Source of the DNA: Acidobacteriota bacterium
GTDB taxonomy: Bacteria; Acidobacteriota; Blastocatellia; Pyrinomonadales; Pyrinomonadaceae
DNA: 62,976 bases
NCBI GenBank assembly: GCA_003222975.1
Contig: QHXN01000023.1
Span: 1-62,976, forward strand
Reading direction: 5' to 3'
A program made the position numbers and the translations under genes. Positions 1 through 8,023 of this stretch are shown piece after piece (the first letter of the stretch is position 1; every line of letters begins with the position of its first letter). Below the pieces are notes generated by a model. The model saw only the letters and a program-made list of their open reading frames with translations, was not told the origin of the DNA and ran no database searches.

Positions 1-1
1 G

Positions 2-493
2 TTGGGAACCGTGCAGTGGGACTTCAACCTGCCGGAGCGCTTCGAGCTTGAGTACACCGGTGAAGACAACCGCCCGCACCGCCCCGTGATGGTTCACCGC
101 GCGCTGTTCGGCTCAATCGAGCGCTTCTTCGGAGTGCTCATCGAGCAGTACGCGGGGGCCTTTCCGATGTGGCTCGCGCCCGTGCAGGTGGCGGTGCTCC
201 CGATCACCGACCGCGTGAACGATTACGCCGAGGGGGTCGCGCGCGAGCTTCGCGAGGCCGGCTTGCGCGTGGAGGTGAACAGCCGGGGCGACAAGATCGG
301 CGCGAAGATACGCGCCGCGCAGTTGCAGAAGATTCCTTTCATGCTCATCTGCGGCGACCGCGAGATGGAAGAGGGCAAGGTCGCCGTGCGCGAACGCTCC
401 CGCGGCGACATCGGCGCGATGCCGCTCGCGGAGTTCAGGGAGACGGCGCTGCGCTTGGTAAGGACGCGCGCGCTCTCCAACACAGAAACGTGA
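2..493 (+). CDS. thrS: Threonyl-tRNA synthetase, C-terminal part (5' truncated by window edge)
   Basis: Charges tRNA-Thr with threonine in the cytoplasm. Only the last ~163 residues are present. They include the end of the class II catalytic core (motif 3 region, [17 protein letters not shown]) and the anticodon-binding domain, which starts near [10 protein letters not shown] and continues through VLPITDR and ICGDRE. The frame is open to the window edge, so the true start lies outside. The stop codon TGA (491-493) is itself the first part of a heptad-repeat hairpin that fills the gap to infC. The order thrS-infC-rpmI-rplT-pheS-pheT is a classical bacterial arrangement, which supports the call. 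Identity is seen directly from strong similarity to the family. Confidence 0.97.
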   Translation: MGTVQWDFNLPERFELEYTGEDNRPHRPVMVHRALFGSIERFFGVLIEQYAGAFPMWLAPVQVAVLPITDRVNDYAEGVARELREAGLRVEVNSRGDKIGAKIRAAQLQKIPFMLICGDREMEEGKVAVRERSRGDIGAMPLAEFRETALRLVRTRALSNTET

Positions 494-571
494 TGTCAGA
501 TGCTAGATGCTAGATGTCAGTCAAGCGGCAGGCTTTCGCTGACATCTAGCATCTAGCATCTGGCATCTAGC
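490..571 (+). repeat. Heptad-repeat hairpin, copy 1 (unit like GATGCTA)
   Basis: Left arm about 491-520 is made of tandem 7-mers (GATGTCA, GATGCTA, GATGCTA, GATGTCA). The right arm about 539-571 is its inverted complement (rc units GATGCCA, GATGCTA, GATGCTA, GATGTCA). At least 24 consecutive base pairs are perfect and the loop is ~18 nt. The left arm contains the thrS stop codon and the right arm ends just before the infC Shine-Dalgarno. There is no T-run after the stem, so it is not a standard intrinsic terminator. Confidence 0.9.
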
Positions 572-573
572 TC

Positions 574-589
574 AGGAGGTGTGAGTATT
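574..589 (+). promoter_or_regulatory. infC: infC ribosome binding site and AUU start
   Basis: AGGAGG (574-579) is followed by 7 nt and ATT (587-589). A GTG at 581-583 is in the same frame but has 1-nt spacing. Spacing therefore favours AUU. This agrees with known IF-3 autoregulation, in which excess IF-3 represses translation from the non-canonical start. Confidence 0.65.
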
Positions 590-1234
590 CCGTCATTTCG
601 AGGTCGAGGCGGACGCCCGGACAACCGTCGCGCTCCAGCCACGCGCATTAACGATAGAATCCGCGTGCCGCAGGTGCGCGTGATAGCGGAGGACGGCGAG
701 CAGCTCGGCATCATGAACACGCGCGAGGCCGTCCAGTTGGCCCGCGGGAAGGGCCTCGACCTGGTGGAGGTCGCGGCGACCGCCGACCCGCCCGTCTGCC
801 GCATCATTGACTACGGCAAGTTCACCTACGAGCAGAAGAAGAAGGCGAGCGAGGCCAAGAAGAAGCAGGTCATCATCACCGTCAAGGAGGTGAAGTTCCG
901 ACCGGGCACGGACGAACACGACTACAACTTCAAGATGAAGCACGCGCGCCAGTGGCTCGAAGAGGGCGACAAGGTCAAGGCCACGATCTTCTTCCGCGGT
1001 CGCGAGATCACGCACCGCGAGCTGGGGGCGGAACTTTTGGGCCGCCTCGAACGAGACCTCGCCGACGTGGCCGAGGTCGAGCAGCGCCCCCGCATGGAGG
1101 GCAACCAGATGTTTCTCATCTTCACCCCGAAGCGCCACAAGTCCGCCAAGCATGAGGGCGCGAAGGCCGAAGGCAGCGGCGTCAAGCAGGGGCCGCCGGT
1201 CGCGCCCGGCACGGGCGGGATGGTTCAATCATAG
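587..1234 (+). CDS. infC: Translation initiation factor IF-3, probable AUU start
   Basis: IF-3 binds the 30S subunit, prevents premature 50S joining and checks start-codon/initiator pairing. N-domain residues [13 protein letters not shown] and the C-domain ([16 protein letters not shown], then [12 protein letters not shown]) are clear. The C-terminal tail of about 35 residues is Lys/Gly/Pro-rich and not conserved. Start choice: AGGAGG lies at 574-579. The in-frame GTG at 581 is only 1 nt from it, which is too close, whereas the in-frame ATT at 587 is 7 nt away. AUU is the classical autoregulatory start of infC in other bacteria, because IF-3 discriminates against it. The GTG start cannot be excluded without protein data. 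Confidence 0.95.
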   Translation: MPSFRGRGGRPDNRRAPATRINDRIRVPQVRVIAEDGEQLGIMNTREAVQLARGKGLDLVEVAATADPPVCRIIDYGKFTYEQKKKASEAKKKQVIITVKEVKFRPGTDEHDYNFKMKHARQWLEEGDKVKATIFFRGREITHRELGAELLGRLERDLADVAEVEQRPRMEGNQMFLIFTPKRHKSAKHEGAKAEGSGVKQGPPVAPGTGGMVQS

Positions 1235-1362
1235 CTTTTGGCTATTAGCTGTTAGCTTTTAGCCCTCAGTTTTGTTGTCGCGCCAGCGGCGTGGAGCGGA
1301 CGAACGCCATGAACGCGCTGGCCGGTCGTTAATTAAAGCTAATAGCTAACAGCTATTAGCTA
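1231..1362 (+). repeat. Heptad-repeat hairpin, copy 2 (unit like TAGCTNT)
   Basis: Left arm 1231-1263 reads as TAGCTTT/TGGCTAT/TAGCTGT/TAGCTTT. The right arm about 1333-1361, reverse-complemented, reads TAGCTAA/TAGCTGT/TAGCTAT/TAGCTTT. The loop of about 70 nt contains GC-rich sequence. The first TAG (1232-1234) is the infC stop codon. The right arm ends a few bases before the rpmI ribosome binding site. Confidence 0.85.
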
Positions 1363-1376
1363 CACCGGAGGTCATC

Positions 1377-1580
1377 ATGCCGAAACTAAAAACACACAAG
1401 GGCGCGGCGAAGCGTTTCCGCACGACCGCGTCGGGCAAGGTCAAGCGCGGGCACTCGCACGCGCGCCACATCCTGACGAAGAAGACGGCCAAGCGGAAGC
1501 GCGCCCTCGACATAGACGTGCTCGTCTCCGAGTCCGACGAGAAGCGCATCGAGCGCATGCTGCCCTACGGGCGCAGTTAA
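1377..1580 (+). CDS. rpmI: 50S ribosomal protein L35
   Basis: Small basic structural protein of the large ribosomal subunit. The 67-residue length is typical. The [14 protein letters not shown] start and internal [18 protein letters not shown] are signature L35 sequence. GGAGG is 7 nt upstream of the ATG. It sits between infC and rplT as in most bacteria, where L20 represses translation of this unit through the leader. No L20-like leader pseudoknot was identified here. Gaps on both sides are filled by heptad hairpins. Confidence 0.98.
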   Translation: MPKLKTHKGAAKRFRTTASGKVKRGHSHARHILTKKTAKRKRALDIDVLVSESDEKRIERMLPYGRS

Positions 1581-1665
1581 ATGATGAACGATGAACGCGG
1601 AATGATGAATGAAAAGACAGCTTGCTTCTCATCATTCATCATTCATCATTCCGCATTCCGCATTT
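1579..1665 (+). repeat. Heptad-repeat hairpin, copy 3 (unit like AATGATG)
   Basis: Left arm 1579-1614 has units AATGATG, AACGATG, AACGCGG, AATGATG, AATGAAA. The right arm 1629-1664, reverse-complemented, has AATGCGG, AATGCGG and three AATGATG. The loop contains GACAGC (1616-1621). The loop and unit family match copy 8 near 19.6 kb. The copy overlaps the rpmI stop and ends just before the rplT Shine-Dalgarno GAGGAGG. Confidence 0.88.
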
Positions 1666-1683
1666 TTGAGGAGGTATTGAGTC

Positions 1684-2061
1684 ATGCCGAGGGCAAAACG
1701 TGGTAACAAGCGCACGGAGAGGCGCAAGAAGATTCTCAGTCTGGCGAAGGGCTACCGCGGCACGAAGTCGAAGCTCTACCGCTCGGCCAAGGAGTCGGTC
1801 GAGCGCGGGCTGAAGTTCGCCTACACGGGGCGCAAGCTCAAGAAGCGCGACTTCCGCAGCCTCTGGATCGTCCGCATCGGCGCGGCGGCGCGCGTCAACG
1901 GGTTGAACTACTCGCAGTTCATGCACGGCCTCTCTCTGGCCGGCATCGAGCTAGACCGCAAGGTGCTCGCAGACCTCGCCGCCAACTCGCCCGAAGCCTT
2001 CGCCGAATTGGCGGGCCAGGCGCGCACGGCGATTGAGAACAAGCAGCAGGCGGCTGCGTGA
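1684..2061 (+). CDS. rplT: 50S ribosomal protein L20
   Basis: Assembly protein of the 50S subunit that binds 23S rRNA early; in several bacteria it also represses its own operon. At 125 residues it is near the usual ~118. The hallmark N-terminal basic helix ([18 protein letters not shown]), [12 protein letters not shown], and the globular domain with [12 protein letters not shown] are all present. GAGGAGG precedes the ATG. pheS starts 19 nt after the stop, the only gap in this operon without a heptad hairpin. Confidence 0.98.
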   Translation: MPRAKRGNKRTERRKKILSLAKGYRGTKSKLYRSAKESVERGLKFAYTGRKLKKRDFRSLWIVRIGAAARVNGLNYSQFMHGLSLAGIELDRKVLADLAANSPEAFAELAGQARTAIENKQQAAA

Positions 2062-2080
2062 CCTACGTGCGAGGGCTTTG

Positions 2081-3202
2081 ATGAGTTCGGAAGTCGCTGG
2101 ATACAGAGCACAGGCAGACAGCATACGCGAGGCGTTCGAGCGAAAGTTCGAGCGCTTCGCGCGCTTTCTCAATAAAAGGATTAATGGTGAAAACGTCGTA
2201 GATGTAACTGAATTTAATTTGAGCCTTGAAGAGGCGCAAGCCGAATTGCGGGCACTTTCTGACCTTGAGACATGGTATGTCGGCAGAAAAAGTCAGTTGA
2301 GCGCTCTAAAAAAACTTATCGGCAAAGTCTCACCTGAAGAGCGCTCAGGATTCGGTCAATATCTTCTTCTCACTCAGATTGCTGGCACAGATAAGATTGC
2401 TGAAGTCGAAAGTAATCTCCAGTCTTACATATGGAAAAAGCGCAGCGAGCGCGAGCGCGTTGACGTGACGCTGCCCGGTCGCCGCCCGCGGCGCGGACAC
2501 CTGCACCCGATCACGCAACTGCGCCAGCGCATCGAGGACATCTTCGTCTCGATGGGCTACGCCGTCGAGGACGGCCCTGAGGTCGAGACCGACTTCTACA
2601 ACTTCACCGCGCTCAACATCCCTGAGCTTCACCCGGCGCGCTCGCCGCAGGACACTTTCTACACGACCGGCGGCCTCTCCCTCCGTTCGCAGACCTCAAC
2701 CGTGCAGGTTCACGCGATGCAACGGCGTCGCCCGCCGCTTCGGGTCATCGCGCCCGGTCGCGTCTTCCGACGCGACACGCCCGACGCGACGCACAATCCG
2801 ATGTTCTTCCAGGTCGAGGGGCTTCTGGTCGAGCGCGGCGTCCAGATGGGCCACCTCAAGGGGACGCTCTCGGAGTTCGTCCGCCGTCTCTTCGGCGCGG
2901 GCACGCGCACGCGCTTCCGCCCCTCCTACTTCCCGTTCACCGAGCCGAGCATGGAGGCCGACTACTCCTGCTTCAAATGCAACGGCGCGGGCTGCCGCCT
3001 GTGCAAAGGTTCGGGCTGGATCGAGCTGGGCGGCTCCGGCATGGTGCACCCGAACGTCCTGCGCGCCGCCCGAATTAATCCCGACGAGTTCTCCGGCTTC
3101 GCCTTCGGCCTCGGCATTGACCGCATGTGCGGACTCATGTACGAACTCGACGACATACGCCTCCTCTTCGAGAACGACGTGCGTTTCTTGGAGCAATTCT
3201 GA
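2081..3202 (+). CDS. pheS: Phenylalanyl-tRNA synthetase alpha subunit
   Basis: Catalytic subunit of the alpha2beta2 PheRS. An N-terminal coiled-coil arm (residues ~5-125) is followed by the class II core: motif 2 region ([19 protein letters not shown]), [11 protein letters not shown], and the C-terminal [19 protein letters not shown] Cys-rich loop ([17 protein letters not shown]) lies in the core, as in many PheS. The start at ATG 2081 ([10 protein letters not shown]) has GAGGG upstream; a longer frame upstream overlaps rplT and is not used. The N-terminal arm, about nt 2150-2440, uses AT-rich codons unlike the rest of the gene, so its base composition is mosaic. Confidence 0.96.
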   Translation: MSSEVAGYRAQADSIREAFERKFERFARFLNKRINGENVVDVTEFNLSLEEAQAELRALSDLETWYVGRKSQLSALKKLIGKVSPEERSGFGQYLLLTQIAGTDKIAEVESNLQSYIWKKRSERERVDVTLPGRRPRRGHLHPITQLRQRIEDIFVSMGYAVEDGPEVETDFYNFTALNIPELHPARSPQDTFYTTGGLSLRSQTSTVQVHAMQRRRPPLRVIAPGRVFRRDTPDATHNPMFFQVEGLLVERGVQMGHLKGTLSEFVRRLFGAGTRTRFRPSYFPFTEPSMEADYSCFKCNGAGCRLCKGSGWIELGGSGMVHPNVLRAARINPDEFSGFAFGLGIDRMCGLMYELDDIRLLFENDVRFLEQF

Positions 3203-3325
3203 AGCTGTCAGCGGTCAGCTATCAGCTTTCAGCTTTTACCTGTCCCGTCCGTCGGGCCGTTCGCTGAAAGTCGAGTGCCCCGGCACGCACGTAGCTGACC
3301 ACTGATAGCTGACCGCTGACAGCTT
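3203..3325 (+). repeat. Heptad-repeat hairpin, copy 4 (unit like GCTGTCA)
   Basis: Left arm 3204-3238 has units GCTGTCA, GCGGTCA, GCTATCA, GCTTTCA, GCTTTTA. The right arm about 3292-3325, reverse-complemented, has GCTGTCA, GCGGTCA, GCTATCA, GTGGTCA. The first three units match perfectly (24 bp). The loop is ~50 nt. The copy fills the whole pheS-pheT gap and runs right up to the pheT ATG, so no separate Shine-Dalgarno is visible. Folding of the right arm could control pheT translation. Confidence 0.9.
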
Positions 3326-5479
3326 ATGGAAATCAGTTACAACTGGCTGCGCGAGTTGACGGACGTTTCCTTGCCGCCGCGGGAGTTGGCCGAGCGCCTG
3401 ACGATGGCGGGACTGGCCGTGGACGCCGTGCGCGAGGCGGGCGAAGACTTCGTTCTGGAGTTCGACCTCACGTCAAACCGCCCCGACTGCCTCTCGCACC
3501 TCGGCATCGCGCGCGAGGCGGCGGCGCTCGCGGGCGTGGGCGTGCGTCTGCCTGAGTTGACGGCGAAGAACGTGGCGGGCAGGGCGGAGGAGTTCACGTC
3601 CGTCGAGATCGAAGACGCCCGTCTGTGCCCACGCTACGCGGCGCGCGTGGTGCGTGGCGTGAAGGTCGCGCCGTCGCCCGAATGGCTCGCGCGCCGCTTG
3701 CAGGCCATCGGGCAGCGGCCCATCAACAACGTCGCCGACATCACGAACTTCGTGCTGCACGAGTTGGGCCAGCCGCTGCACGCCTTCGACCTGGCGAAGC
3801 TCACAGAGCGGCGCATCGTCGTGCGCCGCGCGCGCGCGGGCGAGCGGATAAGGACGCTCGACGGCGCGGAGCGCGAGTTGGACACTCAGATGCTCGTCAT
3901 CGCGGACGCCGCGCGCGCCGTCGCCGTCGCGGGCGTGATGGGTGGCGAGGAGACGGAGATTTCCGTGGCGACGACGGACGTGCTCGTCGAGAGCGCCTAC
4001 TTCGACCCGCAGTCCGTGCGCCGCACCTCGAAGGCGCTCGGCCTTCAGACTGATGCGTCTTACCGCTTCGAGCGCGGCGTGGACTACGAGGGCGTGCGCC
4101 GCGCGCAGGATCGCTCAGTCGCGCTCATCTGCGAGATCGCGGGCGGCGCGGCGACCGTGGACGCGATTGACGTTTACCCGCGCAGAATCGAGCCGCCCGT
4201 CGTCCATCTCCGTCCGTCTCGCGTCGAAGAATTGACGGGCCTTCAAGTGCCGGCGGGGGAAAGCGCGCGCATTCTCGAATCGCTCGGCTTCACGCCCGTC
4301 GCCGCTGGCGACGACGCGGAGGGCAAGCTCTTCTTCAGCGCCCCGACGTGGCGCACGGACGTTTCCATCGAAGAGGACTTGGTCGAGGAGGTCGCGCGGC
4401 TCGTCGGCTACGAGAAGATCGGAGAGTCTTTGCCGCCCTCGCCCGTCACGGGCGAGTACCTCGCGGGCGACCGTCGGCGTCGTGCCGCGCGTCAGGTGCT
4501 CACGGCCTGTGGCTTGAGCGAGGCCGTTAACATCAGCTTCATAGACGAGTCGAACGAGGGACGCTTCGAGCTTCTGCCCGGCCTTCAGAGGGTCGAGGGC
4601 GAGGGCGCGTTCGTCAAGCTTTCGAACCCAGTCGTCGAGGGCGCGCGACTCATGCGCCCGACGCTCCTGCCGGGACTGCTCGACTCCGTCCGTCACAACT
4701 TCAACCGCGGCACGCGCAGCGTCCGCCTCTTCGAGACGGGGCGCGTCTTCGCCTCGTCAGCCGAAGGCGACGAGACCGCTTCAGGTGAAGTCGAGACTGC
4801 TTCGGATGATATTGGTAAGACCGCTGCGGGCGAGGGCGGCGGGCGACCGAACGAGGTCGAGGCGTTCGCGCTCGTGCTGACGGGCGAGGCGCTCGAAGAG
4901 GGGCGCGCTGGTGGGCGCGAACTCGACTTCTTCGACCTCAAAGGCGCTCTGGAAGCCGCGACCGACGCAATGCGTGTGGGCGAGCTTCAGTTCGCGCCCG
5001 CCGCCGTCCGACATCTGCGCGAAGGTCAGTCGGCGCGCATCCTCTTCGGCGGCGCGGAGGTCGGCGCGCTCGGCAGGCTCGACGAAGATTTGGCCGCCGC
5101 CTACAAGTTTCGCCAGCCCGTCTATGTCGCCGAAGTGAACCTGGGTGCGCTGCTCGCGGCGGGCGAGCGGCCCGTGCGCTACGCGCCGCTGCCGCGCTTC
5201 CCCTCGGTCGTGCGCGACGTGTCGCTCCTCGCGCCGCGCCGCGCCGCATTCAGCGAGATGCGGCGCGCCATCCTCTCGCTGGGGCTAGAGGAGTGTCGCG
5301 GCGTCTCGCTCGTTGACGTGTATGAGGGCGCGAACGTGCCGGAAGGAAAGCGCTCGCTGACGCTCCGCGTCGAGTACCGCGCCGACGACCGCACGCTCCG
5401 CGACGAGGAGGTTGACTCGATGCACGCGCGCGTCGTCGCCGCGTTGGAGGATAAGTTCGGGGCGCAACTGAGAGGGTAG
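3326..5479 (+). CDS. pheT: Phenylalanyl-tRNA synthetase beta subunit, lacking the OB tRNA-binding domain
   Basis: Editing and tRNA-binding subunit of PheRS. Residues run from the B1 domain ([20 protein letters not shown]) almost directly into [19 protein letters not shown]. The EMAPII-like OB domain usually found near residues 40-150 is missing. The B3/4 editing domain ([18 protein letters not shown]), B5 and the catalytic-like domain follow. The C-terminal anticodon-binding domain ([15 protein letters not shown] to the end) is intact. Length is 717 aa against ~790 in E. coli. A Ser/Glu/Ala-rich insertion (residues ~477-508, nt ~4755-4850) sits inside the catalytic-like domain. It starts immediately after heptad copy 4. 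Confidence 0.95.
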   Translation: MEISYNWLRELTDVSLPPRELAERLTMAGLAVDAVREAGEDFVLEFDLTSNRPDCLSHLGIAREAAALAGVGVRLPELTAKNVAGRAEEFTSVEIEDARLCPRYAARVVRGVKVAPSPEWLARRLQAIGQRPINNVADITNFVLHELGQPLHAFDLAKLTERRIVVRRARAGERIRTLDGAERELDTQMLVIADAARAVAVAGVMGGEETEISVATTDVLVESAYFDPQSVRRTSKALGLQTDASYRFERGVDYEGVRRAQDRSVALICEIAGGAATVDAIDVYPRRIEPPVVHLRPSRVEELTGLQVPAGESARILESLGFTPVAAGDDAEGKLFFSAPTWRTDVSIEEDLVEEVARLVGYEKIGESLPPSPVTGEYLAGDRRRRAARQVLTACGLSEAVNISFIDESNEGRFELLPGLQRVEGEGAFVKLSNPVVEGARLMRPTLLPGLLDSVRHNFNRGTRSVRLFETGRVFASSAEGDETASGEVETASDDIGKTAAGEGGGRPNEVEAFALVLTGEALEEGRAGGRELDFFDLKGALEAATDAMRVGELQFAPAAVRHLREGQSARILFGGAEVGALGRLDEDLAAAYKFRQPVYVAEVNLGALLAAGERPVRYAPLPRFPSVVRDVSLLAPRRAAFSEMRRAILSLGLEECRGVSLVDVYEGANVPEGKRSLTLRVEYRADDRTLRDEEVDSMHARVVAALEDKFGAQLRG

Positions 5480-5561
5480 ATGTCAGATGCTAGATGTTAG
5501 GTGTTAGGTGTTAGAAATTTCCCCTGATCAGCATCCGACATCCGACATCCGACATCTAGCT
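5477..5561 (+). repeat. Heptad-repeat hairpin, copy 5 (unit like GATGTTA/GGTGTTA)
   Basis: The left arm begins with the pheT stop TAG (5477-5479) and continues as GATGTCA, GATGCTA, GATGTTA, GGTGTTA, GGTGTTA. The right arm about 5526-5561, reverse-complemented, is GATGTCG three times then GATGCTG. It is the same unit family as copy 1, with more mismatches between arms and a different loop. Confidence 0.85.
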
Positions 5562-5632
5562 CTTGCGCTCGCGCGCGCCACAGGAGCATAATCGGCGGGC
5601 AGTCACGAGGCCGCGTGATTTGGAGAATGATG

Positions 5633-5914
5633 ATGGTCGGATTGACCGGACTAGAGAAGTTCTCACACCTGGAAGATAAAATTTACCGCACCATCGAGCT
5701 GACGAAGACGCTCCGCCAGGAGAAGGAGGGGCTGGAGCGCGAGCTGGCCTCGGTGCGCCGCGAGCTGGGCACGCTCCTGGACGAGAAGGACAGGCTCGAA
5801 ACGCACGTCGAGCGCCTGCTCGCGGAGCGCGACACGATCCGCATGAAGGTCGAGGCCATGCTCGACGCCATCGCCGTGCTCGACCCCGAGGCGGCTGAGG
5901 TGATGCGCCGGTAG
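5633..5914 (+). CDS. Short coiled-coil protein, ZapB-like division factor
   Basis: About 93 residues, almost entirely predicted coiled coil from residue ~10 to 80: heptads of Leu/Ile with many Glu/Arg, for example LRQEKEGLERELASVRREL. No catalytic motif. It lies 15 nt upstream of zapA in the same direction, and ZapB-type coiled coils work with ZapA at the FtsZ ring, so a division role is inferred from size, coiled coil and neighbour. Three consecutive ATGs at 5627, 5630 and 5633 are possible starts; TGGAGA at 5621-5626 best fits 5633. The assignment to ZapB itself is tentative. Confidence 0.75.
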   Translation: MVGLTGLEKFSHLEDKIYRTIELTKTLRQEKEGLERELASVRRELGTLLDEKDRLETHVERLLAERDTIRMKVEAMLDAIAVLDPEAAEVMRR

Positions 5915-5929
5915 TTTCGGAGTACAAGG

Positions 5930-6286
5930 ATGAGCGCCATCAAAAACCCGGCTGAGGGCACGCCGACCATCCGGGTGGAAATCTACAACCAGACTTACAA
6001 CATCCGCTCCGACGGCGACAGCGAGTACGTCATCGGCCTCGCCGAGTTCGTCGACCGGCGCATGCGCGAAATCTCTTCGGGCACGCTCACCGTTGACTCT
6101 CTCAAGGTCGCCATCCTCGCCGCGCTCCACGTCGCCGACGAGCTGCACCGCCTCAAGCGCCTCCACGAGCAGGCCGACCAGCAGCTCGCCTCGCGCAGCG
6201 CCGAGTGCGCCGAGATGCTCGACCGCGTGCTCAAGTCGCGCAGCGCCGCCGAGACCGTCGCCACGAGCAACGTCAGCATCTCCTGA
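5930..6286 (+). CDS. zapA: Cell division protein ZapA
   Basis: FtsZ-ring-associated protein that bundles FtsZ protofilaments. The 118-residue length fits. The N-terminal globular part (IRVEIYNQTYNIRSDGD, then YVIGLAEFVDRRMREIS) and the C-terminal coiled coil (VAILAALHVADELHRLKRL) are the usual ZapA layout. It follows the ZapB-like gene by 15 nt, probably in one transcript. In many bacteria a 6S RNA gene lies downstream of zapA, which also appears to be true here. The C-terminal Ser/Thr-rich tail is not conserved. Confidence 0.93.
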   Translation: MSAIKNPAEGTPTIRVEIYNQTYNIRSDGDSEYVIGLAEFVDRRMREISSGTLTVDSLKVAILAALHVADELHRLKRLHEQADQQLASRSAECAEMLDRVLKSRSAAETVATSNVSIS

Positions 6287-6371
6287 AACCGCCCGCCGAC
6301 CCTGAACCCCCGACAGCCGAAACCGCCCGCGCCTGCCCGCCGTACAAAGAGGTCAGGAGGCGAAGTCCCTA

Positions 6372-6827
6372 ATGGTTTACCGCTCGAAGAAGGATTTGTG
6401 GCTGGTCTGCTTGGTCTGGGGAGGCGTCTCGCTGCCGCTCCTCGTCGGCCTTTATAACGTCCTCGCGCCCGGCGGCAACTTGCAGCTCGGCTGGGAACTC
6501 GTGCGCGTCGGCGTTATCACAGCGGCCACGGTCTTGATCCTGACCTACCCGCTCGACTACGAGATCACCGCGACGCACCTCGTCGCGCGCAGCGGCGTGA
6601 TGCGCTGGCGCGTCCCGCTCGACTCGATTGAGGAGGTGCGCCCGTCGCGCAGCCCGGCGAGCGCGCCCGCGTGGTCGCTCGACCGTGTAGCGGTCGAATA
6701 CCTGAAGGGCGGCTCGACGCGCACGCTCCACATCTCGCCGTCGGACAAGCACGGCTTCATGCGCGAGCTGGCCGACAGCGTGCCTGGCCTTGAGCTGAGG
6801 GGCGACACCGTGGCGCGCGCCCGGTAA
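6372..6827 (+). CDS. Membrane-anchored bacterial PH-domain protein
   Basis: 151 residues. Two hydrophobic segments (roughly residues 10-30 and 42-62) are followed by a beta-rich domain with DYEITATHLVARSGVMRWRVPLDSIEEVRP. That is the strand pattern of bacterial PH (YdbS/YdbT, DUF304-like) domains. A Shine-Dalgarno-like GGAGG is at 6356-6360. Function is unknown; the family is thought to bind membranes or proteins. It sits between zapA and the probable 6S RNA on the same strand. Confidence 0.75.
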   Translation: MVYRSKKDLWLVCLVWGGVSLPLLVGLYNVLAPGGNLQLGWELVRVGVITAATVLILTYPLDYEITATHLVARSGVMRWRVPLDSIEEVRPSRSPASAPAWSLDRVAVEYLKGGSTRTLHISPSDKHGFMRELADSVPGLELRGDTVARAR

Positions 6828-6905
6828 AGAGGCGCGTGGAGGTATCCTGTCAAGTGTGTAAGGGGGGATTTTTCAAGTCAGTTTTCTGACGCCCGGCGCG
6901 CCGAC

Positions 6906-6917
6906 TGTGTTAGTATC
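6906..6917 (+). promoter_or_regulatory. Candidate promoter -10 region for the 6S RNA
   Basis: TGTGTTAGTATC, with TAGTAT (6911-6916) as a -10 hexamer preceded by TGTG (extended -10 like). A plausible start is about 6922. The same 12-mer occurs at 38814-38825 upstream of a receiver gene. No convincing -35 at 17 nt; GACGCC is the best match. Pattern-based call only. Confidence 0.4.
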
Positions 6918-6921
6918 CTCA

Positions 6922-7142
6922 CCAGGCCGAGGGAGTCGGCTCTGCGCGGTTCGCCACCGATTTACGATGATTGAGCCAACGTCGTAGAAAAGGGAGACCG
7001 ATGCCGTCGCCAGTGCAGTCCCTCATTGACAGGGAATTGCCGGAGGCGACGGCTTCGACCGAAAGGTTAGGTCACCCACCTGTTAAGCGCAGGTTCAATT
7101 ACGGCTTCGGAGCGGCCAGCGCGGTTCTCCCCCCGGCCTTTT
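6922..7142 (+). ncRNA. ssrS: Probable 6S RNA
   Basis: An untranslated stretch of about 220 nt downstream of zapA. The ends can pair: GGCCGAGGGAG near 6926 with CTCCCCCCGGCC near 7127-7138, then CTGCGC with GCGCGG. A large central bubble follows, and its 3' side holds a small hairpin (ACCTG/CAGGT, about 7078-7095). A long apical hairpin closes with GCCGTCGCC (7011-7019) against GGCGACGGC (7045-7053). This closing stem, bubble and apical stem are the 6S RNA plan, in which the bubble mimics an open promoter and binds RNA polymerase. A T-rich 3' end follows. The call rests on hand folding and synteny; no covariance search was possible. Confidence 0.65.
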
Positions 7143-7149
7143 CTTTTCG

Positions 7150-7227
7150 TAAACCGTGAACCGTAAACCGTGACAAGTTAAAAGCTGTATTCTTCTTGTC
7201 ACGGTTTACGGTTCACGGTTTACGGCT
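7150..7227 (+). repeat. Heptad-repeat hairpin, copy 6 (unit like AACCGTG/AACCGTA)
   Basis: Left arm 7150-7178 (AACCGTG, AACCGTA, AACCGTG) and right arm 7197-7227 form a perfect stem of about 29 bp around an 18-nt loop. It lies between the 6S RNA 3' end and ymdB and ends 8 nt before the ymdB ATG. No clear Shine-Dalgarno remains outside the stem. Confidence 0.9.
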
Positions 7228-7235
7228 TTTAGCCT

Positions 7236-8021
7236 ATGAGAGTCCTGATTATCGGAGACGTGGTGGCGCGGCCCGGACGCATCGCGGTGCTGGAGCGCAT
7301 ACAGGATTTGCGCGAGCAGCACGCGGTTGATCTCGCCGTGATGAACGCGGAGAACGTCGCGGGCGGCTTCTCGATCACGCCCTCGATGGCCGAAGAGCTT
7401 TTCGCCGCAGGGATAGACGTGATGACCTCCGGCAACCACATCTTCGACAAGCGCGAAGCCGCCCCCTACATCGGGCGGCAGCCGCGCCTGCTCAGGCCCG
7501 CCAACTATCCGAAGGCCACGCCGGGCCGGGGGCTGTGGGTAGGAGATATTCGCGGCGCGCGCGTCGCCGTCCTGAACCTGATGGGGCGCGTCTATATGCC
7601 TCCGACGCACGACAACCCTTTCGCCGCCGCCGACGAACTGCTCGCGCAATTAGACGAGGACGTGCGCGTGCGGCTCGTTGACATGCACGCCGAGGCGACC
7701 TCGGAGAAGATCGCGTTGGGGCGCTACCTGGACGGGCGCGTCTCGGCGGTCGTCGGCACGCACACGCACGTCCAGACCGCGGACGAGCGCGTCCTGCCCG
7801 GCGGCACGGCCTTCATCACCGACATCGGCATGACGGGCAGCCACGCGGGCTGCATTGGCATGGAGACCGAAGGCACAATCGCCCGCTTCCTCTCACCCGC
7901 AACCCCGCGCGCCGAACACTCGAAAGGCGACGTGCGAATCTGCGCTGTCCTCGTTGACGTTGACGAAACGACGGGCCGCGCCCGCGAGATTTCCAGGCTG
8001 TCGCTCAGGCACGAATCGTAA
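7236..8021 (+). CDS. ymdB: YmdB-type metallophosphoesterase
   Basis: Dinuclear-metal phosphodiesterase of the TIGR00282/YmdB family. In Bacillus it hydrolyses 2',3'-cyclic nucleotides and affects biofilm and motility genes. Length 261 is standard. Metal-ligand motifs are visible in order: [10 protein letters not shown] (residues ~6-15), MNAENVAGG (~40), TSGNHIFD (~67), [10 protein letters not shown] (~148) and [10 protein letters not shown] (~173). In many bacteria ymdB follows rny (RNase Y); no rny is seen here. Physiological substrate in this organism is unknown. Confidence 0.93.
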   Translation: MRVLIIGDVVARPGRIAVLERIQDLREQHAVDLAVMNAENVAGGFSITPSMAEELFAAGIDVMTSGNHIFDKREAAPYIGRQPRLLRPANYPKATPGRGLWVGDIRGARVAVLNLMGRVYMPPTHDNPFAAADELLAQLDEDVRVRLVDMHAEATSEKIALGRYLDGRVSAVVGTHTHVQTADERVLPGGTAFITDIGMTGSHAGCIGMETEGTIARFLSPATPRAEHSKGDVRICAVLVDVDETTGRAREISRLSLRHES

Positions 8022-8023
8022 AT

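Noticed and set aside
581..586. GTG as the start of infC
   Set aside because: It is only 1 nt from AGGAGG, while ATT at 587 has ideal spacing and matches known infC usage. It is kept as an alternative in the infC entry.
6922..7142. tmRNA, SRP RNA or RNase P RNA as identity of the ncRNA
   Set aside because: It is too short for tmRNA and has no tag-peptide reading frame or encoded tRNA-like acceptor; the SRP apical motif and the RNase P conserved cores are absent.
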